In this document: positions 54,753 through 64,000 of the stretch, piece by piece
How positions within the stretch are numbered: the first letter of the stretch is position 1
Layout: each line of letters starts with the position of its first letter
NCBI GenBank assembly: GCA_963565915.1
Contig: OY751494.1
Span: 434,001 to 498,000, forward strand
Origin: Entoloma clypeatum
Lineage: Eukaryota > Basidiomycota > Agaricomycetes > Agaricales > Entolomataceae
Direction of reading: 5' to 3'
Length of the DNA stretch: 64,000 nt
Position numbers and translations under genes: made by a program
Notes under the pieces: generated by a model
What the model was told of the DNA's origin: nothing
Seen by the model: the letters and a program-made list of their open reading frames with translations, nothing else
Database searches by the model: none

Positions 54753-56219
54753 TATTGAACGTGTTTTCAGTGTAGATAGAGAAGTGGATGGCAAGATGGT
54801 GACTTTGCTGTTTTAAACGCTGTCGATGTTGTGCGTCCCGGATCTCGCCGGCTTAAATTCGTGAGGGGAGAAGAAATCTTCACGGTCGTCACTGTCAGCA
54901 CCGAGACCTCCGGGAGATCGTTCAGCGTTGAGCGCTGACTCGGACTCGGAAGCGTCATTGAGTCATCCCTTTGCGAGACCGAGAGTTAACGTATACCGAA
55001 TAGTGGCGACGCCATGCGGGGAACGCGAGTCATCTGTATTAATTCGAGAAAACCCTCAGACACCGTCAGATGACGGTTTCACCTTTGGCAGACCGGACAC
55101 TCCGAATAAAGGCTTTGGGTGCGAAACGGATAGGGAGATTGCTCCCGATTGAGTTTCCTATGTAAAGCAAGCAGGCACATCCACGCTTGAGCGCTGAAGC
55201 TCCAGCTTCGTGCAATTGAAGACTTTCTTCGTCATATGCTCTAGATTTGGTGTGGAGGAGTGGAACCCCTTTGGAGCTGGTTGTGGCTATGTCCGGTTTG
55301 ATCCGGTGTTCGCTTAGCCGCTTGACAGCGGCGTTACAAACGCCGGCAGATACGGCATTACTGCTCCTTCACTCAGATTGGTCGACATGTGAGCTTGGTG
55401 CGGTGCGCACCCCTCAAGGATGTCGATAAACTCAGTCATGCGTCATGATCATCACAAGACGCCTCTCCGTAGTCGCCGCTGACAGTGACAACCATCGGGA
55501 GCGCCCAGGGGGATAACGATCGCCTCCCGAACGAAAATCGTGACGACGCCCACGGCGTCGTCCCCACGTGTCCTCATTGATTGACGCGCAACAAGGCCTC
55601 CAACATGACATGCTACATAGTCGTAGATGCCAGGCGTGCACCATTTCCCAACCGGCCGGCTGTCGCGGGGGGACTCGGAACGCACAACATCCCACGGATC
55701 TTGCTCGCTTATTTCATCTGCATTGTGAGGATTGCCGTCGAGTCAAATCGGGATGAGTCCCGGGCCGCCCCTGCGTCACCTTCCTCCTCCACCTCTACGA
55801 GACGCTTGTATTGGGTTACCAAAGCCTTTTTTCTGGTTACACCTCAAGATACCACCCGCCAAATTTCGAATTTGGAAGGACCATCTGCTGAACGTTTGAA
55901 CAGGGGATGTTTGCCGAGGAGCCGGCCACCTCGAACAGCCTCGTGCCGACCTGATGCCTGTCGGGAATCATTAATCACCGACAACCCTTCAACGAAATCG
56001 GTGGATCTGACAACCTCTTGATGCCATGTCGTCTTTTTGTTGGATAAGTAGAGACCCTGAACGCGTGTTGTTGACGTAGCATTGCCTCGACCAGACCACC
56101 ATCTCCTCGACCCGCTCCAACCTCTCCAATACCCAGCTGTCGGATTCCCGTCACGGTGCCACCTGGTCAACGCTCCCGCCGCGTACTTGTACTCCGCACT
56201 CTGACATTGCGATTGGAGA
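54753..56219. other. intergenic region, divergent promoters
   Basis: About 1.5 kb between the divergent P450 two and membrane-protein genes. Several ORFs on both strands lack splice-consistent extensions or recognisable motifs. Possible 5' exons of the next gene cannot be excluded between 55500 and 56200. No repeat or RNA gene seen. Confidence 0.4.
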
Positions 56220-57263
56220 ATGGATGAACCTTGGTCTTATGTGATGATCTACGTCTTGAGATGCGGTCAAGCGTGGTCTCGACTGGAGTGGGCCAAGATA
56301 AGCGCCTGGGTGAAGGGCGTGGCGGTTTCGTCGGTCAAGTTGCTCTCGTTTTTATTCACACTATCAATGGAGCAGATGCATCGCGATTGGTTCCGCAGCA
56401 CGCTGGTGATCGAGCATAGGCTAGTGTCGAGCGCGGCGTATAGGGAGATGAGTGAGGAAGAGCGGATCGCGCAGGTTAGTTGCCAGTTTGAATACCATAA
56501 TTAACGCACGCAATAACCTTTGTCGTGGTCTGATTAGCGGCAGAATATCTGGAAGGGGCTTGGTGAGAAGCTCAAGGATCGGGGTGCGCGCGTCACTAAT
56601 ATCGTAGGTCTTTTCTGTCTCCGTCCACCGCTCGAATTGACTCCTTGCCACAGGCTGCTCAGTCTTTAACGTAACATTGGGTTCATATCTGACACTCTCT
56701 CCCATTTACTGACACCACAATTATGTAGCGCAGGGGCCATATTCTTGCAATTCAGCCATAGTATCGCCCCCTTTGCGTTCACCTTGTCCCTTATCACGCT
56801 CGCCCTCTCCGCCACGACCGTATTCGCAGCAGGCCTCGTATCATGGAAACTTGAGGATATGCCTATCTGGGATCTCAAGGTGCGCCATCCTGCCCATCCC
56901 TTCCGCGCAGCCCTCCAACCCCTCCCTCAGTGCTGCGCTGTCCACTACCCCCATATCGCAGCATTCACGCTCGCTCTGCCCCAAGCCCTCGGCATCTGGT
57001 CTGCTGCGTGTTTTGTGGTCACCTTGCTGGCGGTGTCGTGGGACAAGCACACGTTCGTCACGTTCACGCTGCTGATGGGCCTTCTGGGCGCTATATGCAC
57101 CTGGAGTTTGGGCATGCTCATTGGGTCGATCATGGTGGGTCGCGCAATCGATGCGCAGAAGACGAATGAGGATTGGTTCTTCACGGGTGATGTCGACAAG
57201 GCGTTGGATAAGCAGAAGGCGTTGGGGGGCAAGGTGAGGTTGAGTCTCGGAGGCCAAGCTTGA
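56220..57263 (+). CDS. multi-span membrane protein, unknown function (270 aa)
   Basis: Exons 56220-56474, 56538-56603, 56654-56661, 56729-56879, 56931-57263 sum to 813 nt with consistent phase; introns 50-67 nt. Starts MDEPWSYVMIYVLRCGQAW. A soluble helical part (EQMHRDWFRSTLVIEHRLV ... EEERIAQ) is followed by three hydrophobic segments (IAPFAFTLSLITLALSATTV, IWSAACFVVTLLAVSW, FTLLMGLLGAICTWSLGMLI) and a charged tail. It resembles hypothetical membrane proteins of Agaricomycetes; no function known to me. The 8-nt exon 3 is inferred; upstream exons may exist. Confidence 0.65.
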
Positions 57264-59219
57264 GCAAGCCTCGGCAGTAGCTGAACTGCGAGAGTTTGTT
57301 TCGGTGGAAATCGGAAGGTGAACCCGCGGCGGATGTTGTTCGTCGTGGATGCCGTTGGGGGTGGATGTTTGACTCTCCAATCTTTCAATCTGGCCAGAGT
57401 TGGCTGTCGTGCGCTAGCTTCTGCAGCGTATCACTCCACCCATTTACTCACCATACATCAAGAAAGATAAGCCGGCCATTCCGGGCCAAGTTAGATCAAG
57501 ATCAGATAAAACACAGGCAAACACTTCCGCTCCAATGCCCACAATTTCAAGGTACCCCCTTGGTTTCCCTCTTTATCTTTCCACTGAGAGGCTGGCGGGA
57601 CCGGCGAAGACGGTAATGGGTAGGGACAGCCCTCAGGGAGCGGCTCTTTGGGTTGTCTCATGTATAATGCTGAGATGCTGACTGCGTGAGGTTGGTCGCG
57701 TTAAGTTTCGCTCCAAGTCGTAGTTCAGAGCTAGCCTTGTCTCGCCTCCACACCTATCTGGACCCGTATCGCTCGCACCGAACTGTCCTCAGGTTCATTG
57801 CGGGGCTGTGGCTGGTTTACGAAGGGGAAAAGTTGATAGCAGCACAGAGAAAAAAGAAGAGTAGAGACGCGTCCAGAATTGTGGTTTGATCCACAACCTT
57901 TCAGTCCAGCTGTGTACCCGACGGGCGGTAAAGTCCTGCCTCCTTGTCCTCATTTTGCCTCTGATACATATGCACAGTCACATCTACGTTTGGATTATGT
58001 GGTCCATGACCCCTCTCTATCCTCTGCGAAGAACCACTGGAAACTGTCTGGTCAGCGTGAGGATCTCTTAATTTAAAGGGTCGGAAAGAGTCCGATATTG
58101 AAATCTGAAACAGGTCCATCTCGTTCATTTCCACAGAGCACAAACGTACTTAACAATCTGAACCTCTCCCGTGCAGTAAGTGGTTGTTCGGGAATATATT
58201 GTACCCTATGGAACCGAGTTGAGACGTCCGTGTTCAGCACAGTTGTCCACACCCGATTCGGCTGATGATAAGAATGTCGTTTGTTCCAAACCGGGGCTTG
58301 CGCACCGATGCTGCAGCAGGGCCCCATGAACACACGAACGAACACCTAGATATCGATATCAATTTCGTGCCTTGACAGGAAGGGGTATGCAAATGACCGG
58401 GCAAGGAGGACCAACGTGTAGGGTGGATTTACGTACTTTGGTGACATCCATGGCCACGTCGCAACGTATGCACTTTCTTGGTTTGATCTCAAAATTCGTT
58501 AACATTCAACTAGCTTGAAGCTGACGGGGCGATGCAATTACGCTACTGAACCGAATAGATGTCCGGCGAAAACCCAACCAACAGAGGTGTCGAACTTGTT
58601 GAACCAGGACCCCTAAATTTTCACGGTCGCTAATACGCTCTAATGCCGCCCACATCATGCATCATGACATTGGCAGCTCTGTCACGAAGTGTTTCACAAA
58701 GGTTTGTTGTTCCTGAACTCCGAGTTCTTTTCGTTGCTGAAGAATTGTATACACGTGCTAGTCCAGTATTCCACAAGAATGCTCGAACTTGAAGATCCGT
58801 TGGATCCAGAATAATCTGTTTCTCGACAACTCTCGATCCCCTTGTGATTCACCTCAATCGTCACCGTGATGGACAAGAACTCGAAAACTCGAAAAAAAGC
58901 CAGCAAGGAGCCGATTTCTTCACCACGTTTTTGTTTTGCAAGTGGGGCGGGGCGGAACTACCGCGGAAAAGAAAAAAACATCAGATATGTCTGTCACATA
59001 AGACACAGGGACGCATGAGTCCTTGTGAAGTTTCCGTCCCGAAAATCATTTCCATTCCATTGTCAAGCGATGCATTTCAAAAGATCGAAACAAATGATCT
59101 AGACTCGGATAGTGCCAGATCGCGAATAAAAACTCCACAACTCGCAAGAGTACACTCCATCCCAGTCGTCTCTGGTTCTCTCTTCCCGTCCCCCTCCCCG
59201 AGCCAAACCTATCCCTCTA
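57264..59219. other. intergenic region
   Basis: About 2 kb with no coding signal that I can support. Short ORFs on both strands overlap each other and lack motifs. A pyrimidine-rich stretch (59170-59218) directly precedes the next start codon, as is common in fungal core promoters. Confidence 0.45.
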
Positions 59220-60019
59220 ATGGCCGCCCTCGCCCTCGCTGCTGCCTTTGCTAGCCTCGTATCTGCTGCCCCCAGCCGCACTGACGAGGCTGCCCTCTCG
59301 AAGCGCGCCAATAACAGTCTCCCTCTCATCCTCGCCAACGTCCAGGCGCAGGTCGATGCCCTCACGGTCCAACTGAGTCCGTCTTTTCCCTTCGCGTATA
59401 ACGACACGCTCATTCTGACTGCACCCAGATGCCGCCATCGCCGGTGCCTTGAAGATCGGGGGCAAAGTCGACGTGACTGTCGTGACTCCCTTCCTGCTCC
59501 AGCTCAAGGGGATCATCGTTGACGCAACCGTTCAAATCACCGCCATTGCGACCCTCGGCCTGGACGTCATCTTGGCCTCCAACGGCAGCATCCTCACGGT
59601 CGCAGCGTGCGCTCAACTCCTCGCTACCGTCTTCATCGTAAGTCCCCGAGCCTACCACTCCGGAATCTCTTGCACGCTGAACTCGAATATCTATCATCTT
59701 CTTCATTCAGAAAATCGTCGCCGTTCTCCAGATCTGCCTCAGCGCCGTCCTGTTCCTCGAGGCCATCTTATGCCTGACTCTCATTATTGACGTCATGTGA
59801 GTTCCGCCCGGGTTTTTCCTCTTTTTGTATAAGGAAGGCTTTGCATGGTGAATCTGACCGACAAAAATTCTAAGCCTCGTTGTCGTTGCGTGGTTGCAAA
59901 TCATCTTGAATATCGTTGTCGGCATCCAAGGCCCCTTCATCGCCTTGATTCCCGTGGACGTGATCGGTTGGATTCAGGCCAATGGCTTCCTCAATCTCTT
60001 GGCGTTGATTCAACTCTAA
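59220..60019 (+). CDS. small hydrophobic protein with signal peptide (198 aa)
   Basis: Exons 59220-59376, 59429-59637, 59711-59796 and 59875-60019 sum to 597 nt with consistent phase. The first 16 residues (MAALALAAAFASLVSA) look like a signal peptide, followed by a possible Kex2-like KR. The rest is unusually rich in Ile, Leu, Val and Ala (KGIIVDATVQITAIATLGLD ... LQIILNIVVGIQGPFIALIP) and may be membrane-inserted. I recognise no named family. The first intron starts GTCCGT, a weaker donor. Confidence 0.65.
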
Positions 60020-60306
60020 AAAATTCCAAATGGCGTATTGTAGTGAGTCATCAGCTGAATGACGACTACGATGTTGCTGAACAGGGGAGAGAGTCGTTAC
60101 TATCTTCTCCCTACAAGCCAAAATATGATTTGTATTGACTGGGTATATTCGATGTGAAAATGGTTCAAAGACTGGAATCTGAGTGTGAGGTAATTGTTTG
60201 AATAATGAACGACACAATCTCGGGCGGGGGGTTAAAAATCAAAATGTATGCGCTATTACCATTCGATCCTACGAATCAGACAGGGGCACAATTCCCGATC
60301 CCGTTT

Positions 60307-60891
60307 CTAAAGCCTCATCGCAACTGCCTCGCGCCATTCCACAACAACATCGTCGACTCCATTCTCCAGAAGAAGTGCAAGGATCTCCTGAGAGACCTCG
60401 TGGGCGGTATTGGCAGAGGTAGAGCCAGGAATGACACCAACCCATATGACGACGGGACCGAGACTCCCCTTTTCCTCCTCTCCCTCCGATCCATGGGTGA
60501 AGAAGCGAGCAGGATTTAGGGCCGACCATTTGATCTTTCGAGCCTTGATCAGGTCACCAATCTGGGGACAGACAGTGTCCCAGACGTTATTGAGTGGGGT
60601 GTCGAAGACTCCATGGATGGACTTGACAGGGACACGAGCGTGTCTGCCCTCGGGTTTGGGGAAGAGAGTAGTCAGGCAGTCCGAACGGTATACGAGTTCT
60701 GGGTGGTCATCGCCAGCGATTCCGTTATAATATGTAGTCCTCTCATACTCGTCGGGAGTGTATCGGGAGACGGCAGTGGCATTGCTGGCGGTCAGCAGCT
60801 CCGGGTGGTCTCTCGTGTTCTTCGTCACCTGCGCGGCGACTTCAGAGACGCCTACAAGGGTAAGTGTGGGATAAACGCACAATGCCATCAT
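60307..60891 (-). CDS. Agaricomycete hypothetical-family fragment (194 aa)
   Basis: Open from MMALCVYPTLTL to a stop at 60307. The region YYNGIAGDDHPELVYRSD ... VPVKSIHGVFDTPLNNVWD ... IKARKIKWSALNPARFFTHG ... LGPVVIWVGVIPGSTSANTA ... VEWREAV matches my memory of a large expanded hypothetical family of mushroom-forming fungi of unknown role. Members are usually longer at both ends, so this may be one exon of a gene or a truncated copy. Confidence 0.5.
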   Translation of the reverse strand: MMALCVYPTLTLVGVSEVAAQVTKNTRDHPELLTASNATAVSRYTPDEYERTTYYNGIAGDDHPELVYRSDCLTTLFPKPEGRHARVPVKSIHGVFDTPLNNVWDTVCPQIGDLIKARKIKWSALNPARFFTHGSEGEEEKGSLGPVVIWVGVIPGSTSANTAHEVSQEILALLLENGVDDVVVEWREAVAMRL

Positions 60892-62722
60892 CCGTTGGAA
60901 GACCGGCGTTGTTCAGTTCCTCTTCAGTGAATGGGAAAGCTTGGAAAAATCAGCGCGGAACAGATGACGGAAAAGATGGTAGGACCCACTCGGATTCATT
61001 TCGAGTTTGAAGACGTGGTGGGGGAACAAGTTGAGTTGTCTGCATGATAGTTATACTCAACATATACTCTCCTATTTCCATGCTTACGTCACGATCACTT
61101 AAGTTCTCTTCTCTGTCGTCATTATACTGTAACCCCTCTTCCACGCCCTTGTCTCTCGGTGAGGGTTTCCTCGCCATTGCGTATATGTTTGAGAGACATA
61201 ACCTGGCATCAAAGAGCTTGAAAGAAGTGGTGGATGAGATGTTATGAACGATCTAGTAAGAATTTCAAAAGTGATGCACTGGCAGAAACATAAGAAAGCA
61301 AAACATTCCGTTTTAACTTGGTCGTCTGGTATTGACCCCTGTTGACTTGCGTGTTAAATCACAGGGCATGACCGCCTGTCGGATAAACTAAGCAATCGAG
61401 TCATAGAAAGGTGGACAGGTGACATCTGGGGCTCCAAAACGGATGCAAGGTTGTTTGCATCAGAGGCCGTCAGCACACTTACTGTCACCACTCTCCATTT
61501 TACGCAGACGACAGTGATCACCCCGGTGCGAAAGCCCCCACCAGTCACCTCAAGCTTGCCCTTGTGAACGCTGAAACGCCAACAATCTGCTGCCACTTTG
61601 AACGGGCAGGATCGCCGCAAGCGGGGGGAAAGATCCGAGTTCCAGGAACAGAAAACGCCCTTCAAACAGCGAGAATCCTTATATCTTCCAAATATCATCC
61701 AGCTGGTACTTTTGGTAGCCCTCATGTTTCAAACACGCACGTCCAAGGTGTGCTCCGAGCCTAATCTTTACCAGTCTCTACCCCGTCTCATTCTGTACTG
61801 AACAGAAAAAGGATAGTCATGATCACGTCAGCCCCCACTCAGAGGAACGCGCACCGTCTATATACCTCAAACTGAAACGAGACTTCTCGATCGTGATCAG
61901 CAGCGTTTCAACCAAAGCTGATGTATATATCACTTTTCTTGCCTGTCGGTTGAAGTCGACTGACGATCTGATTGAATAGATTTCACGATCGACTCTGTTA
62001 ACTTCCAAGCCAGGATATACGGACACGAGAAAGACTCCGGGCGTAAAAGTAAGTCTACTCTATTTTCTCTTTCCGAAGGAGAGTGAACAACGGAAATTTC
62101 GTAGGCGGAAATGCTCGAGGAGGAAAATAGCGCATGGGGCCCACCCAGTTGAAAGAGGGTACCGTCAACAACGACATTATCTTACTCATACTTATCTAGC
62201 AGTCCGATATCTTAGCGCTAATCCGAATTCTGAACGAGCTCTTTTTCAATGTCATCATCAATGTACAAACATATAATTCTCTTCCGCTGCCATTTCTCGC
62301 AAGTAAATTTATCAAAAAGCTACATCAGGAAAATCCTATTTGTGCCAATTTAACGGATGGTGCATAAAAATCATACCAATGGAACCAATTTGTAGCAAAA
62401 TCGTATAGAAAGAGCCCTGTGTGCACCAGATGATCAATTGGACTGAAATGAGACTTCCAAGGATTACGACTGTTCCACTGGAGTAGAAATTAACATCATT
62501 TGGGTTCCAATGTTGTGAATCCTCCCACAATATTCAGCACGAAAATGGCCAAAAACCTCAATTATTCCGGGGTACTCAGCATGGGATGGAAGACGAAATC
62601 AATATATTGCAAAGTACATATAATACATTGGACATACGTAGCTATGTACGATACAACACGATTTACAACGAATCAGCAATACCAAAGAATCACCTTCGTA
62701 GCGGAAAGTTTACAGGGCGATG
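60892..62722. other. intergenic region
   Basis: About 1.8 kb. Upstream exons of the 60307-60891 gene could extend to about 61000. Minus-strand ORF 61354-61725 and others show no motif or splice pattern. No repeat recognised. Confidence 0.4.
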
Positions 62723-63054
62723 ATGGGCGATAATGTGTGGTTCCTCCCACACGCCCGCACACCAAACTTGGTGGCCTCGTCTGCGCCCCCCTCCCCCCTT
62801 CAGCTCGACAGGAAACAACCTTATTGGCACGTTTTCCGAGATAAAATCATCCCCCCGCCGGTCCTGGCGGCCCCCCTTCCCATGGCGCCCAAACGGCCAC
62901 GCTACACCATCGGTGTCGAGCACGACGGAGTGGCAGCCGCTGCACGACGTGTGCATGGACATGCAGTCAATGTTGCTGAGCAACTGAAGGATGTGTGGCT
63001 CGAAGAGGTCGGGGTTCCTGGTAATTGGTTCAAGACAACTTGAATCAAGATTGA
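62723..63054 (-). pseudogene. RCC1-repeat protein remnant
   Basis: The minus strand reads LFEPHILQLLSNIDCMSMHT, then SGCHSVVLDTDGVAWPFGRH and DFISENVPIRLFPVEL. A one-step frame change near 62790 gives ATKFGVRACGRNHTL. The CHSVVLDTDG ... FGR and ACGRNHTL elements are typical of RCC1 blades. Only one to two blades are present, with a frame break, so this is probably a decayed piece of an RCC1-domain gene. Confidence 0.55.
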
Positions 63055-64000
63055 GCGGTGGCGGCTTTCCCGATGACAATCTTTTACTCACATATGAAGA
63101 GGCGAATTGACACCTTAACGTAGGAAGCAGTTTTGAGGGCCTGAGAATGAGTAAGTATGCATTATACAAGAACATATGTTATAGGTACGTGTGGAAAACG
63201 AGCACTTACCTGTTGTCAGGTAGCGCAAGAGGATCGATCCACGGCGTACATAGTTCTGCCTCTCGGTGTCATATGAAATTACCAGCGTAAGCCTTGAGAA
63301 GAGAGAACGGTGGGGAAAAGAGAGACGGTGGTGGTTGCAGAAAAAGAAGTGATTCAAACAAATATTTATGCCGCAATTAGGTGATATAATCACATGGCTC
63401 GGTTTCCGGGCGACCGTCTCCAACGACAACGCAAACCATATGCATGAACATTTTAACCTGGGCCGAGTCGTGCCTGCTTGGTCAACCTGCATTGCAACAC
63501 CCACAACGCAGTCACAATGCTCAGCAGGGACACCTTCGCCCCCTGTCCAATATCTCGCTACGGAGTCGGGTGCATCTCCCTCGCAAGAGAACGGAGTGGG
63601 TTGTGTGGAAGGTGTTGGCGATGCAAGTGGTGGCAAGCTTCGCATTAACTTGCCTCTTTTTCATTTGATAGGTAGGGACCAGTAGTACTGCTAGCAAGTG
63701 CCTTTCTCTACGGCGGTGTGTCTGGCAGGACCCCAAACTAATGTTGCATTGCCGATTTTGTACACCAGCCTGTTACATTGACTCTTGTAATTACCTTGCG
63801 GCACTTCATCTAATTGTCGTAGATCATTTGAGCTCCAAATCTTCTGTATATTTTTACAGGTGTAATTATGAGTCAATTGATATACTATCACGTCCAAGAG
63901 TGCACCATTGACAAGAGCCTCTCATAATAGTATGCCAGCATATTTACAATTGATAAATACTTAAACCTCAGTGTGTCCATCGAAGCAGCAAGTGGTCCAT
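63055..64000. other. right edge, no gene supported
   Basis: Overlapping ORFs on both strands (for example 63115-63645 - and 63368-63685 +) have no motif, start context or splice pattern that I can defend. The lost N-terminal part of the RCC1-like remnant would be expected here but is not seen. Confidence 0.4.

Noticed and set aside
55430..56170. Overlapping ORFs upstream of the membrane-protein gene
   Set aside because: No motif, no consistent splice signals, several frames open at once in GC-rich sequence.
61354..61725. 123-aa minus-strand ORF
   Set aside because: No recognisable domain, unusual composition and no neighbouring exons in phase.
62720..63043. 107-aa plus-strand ORF
   Set aside because: Complement of the RCC1-like sequence, which has recognisable blade motifs on the minus strand.
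1..64000. CRISPR arrays, tRNA or rRNA genes
   Set aside because: No regular direct repeats with spacers and no cloverleaf or rRNA-like stretch noticed; the repeats present are explained by LTRs, TIRs and a minisatellite.

Overview
The window looks like a transposon-rich stretch of a basidiomycete (Agaricomycete) nuclear genome. Genes carry very short introns (mostly 45-65 nt, GT...AG). Two cytochrome P450 genes with many introns lie tail to tail. The mobile elements are Ty3/gypsy elements with chromodomains, fungal hAT, PIF/Harbinger and Tc1 elements. Nothing bacterial (operons, ribosome binding sites) is visible.

About 48 kb on the left is a nest of transposons that can be dissected by target-site duplications (TSDs). 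Element A (1-3039, 3' end only) sits inside a decayed gypsy element B1 (3040-11816). B1 also holds a solo LTR (D1, 4872-5329), a small hAT-like MITE (5610-5915) and a Harbinger element (6010-9235). A second B copy (B2, 12438-25168, TSD ACATA) is split by gypsy element C1 (14423-20572, TSD AATCT). Next comes a decayed hAT transposase gene H whose halves lie at 28113-29465 and 38960-40621. A Tc1 element (26452-28070) and a second hAT element I (29508-38941, TSD TGACTCAA) have landed in its introns. Element I is itself broken by C2 (32220-37020, TSD GTGGC). Solo LTR D2 (40654-41090, TSD AATAC) and C3 (41944-48091, TSD AGCTA) complete the nest.

C1 looks complete: identical LTRs, an open Gag, and an open Pol reached through a candidate -1 slippery site. 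C2 has lost exactly 1349 bp, which fuses Gag to RT-IN in frame and removes the zinc knuckle and protease. C3 has a 1-nt deletion early in pol. In both B and C the primer-binding site is complementary to the predicted mRNA 5' end, as in Tf1/sushi self-priming elements. Element A carries a spliced antisense gene, B carries a small third ORF after pol, and hAT I carries a possible spliced passenger gene.

The right 15 kb holds ordinary genes: P450 one (49607-51614, +, 505 aa, 10 exons), P450 two (52406-54752, -, 551 aa, 13 exons including very small ones), a multi-span membrane protein (56220-57263, +), a small hydrophobic protein with signal peptide (59220-60019, +), a fragment of an Agaricomycete hypothetical family (60307-60891, -) and an RCC1-like remnant (about 62723-63054, -). 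No rRNA, tRNA or CRISPR was recognised. All exon and element limits were read by eye from frame, splice and repeat signals; no database search was run.
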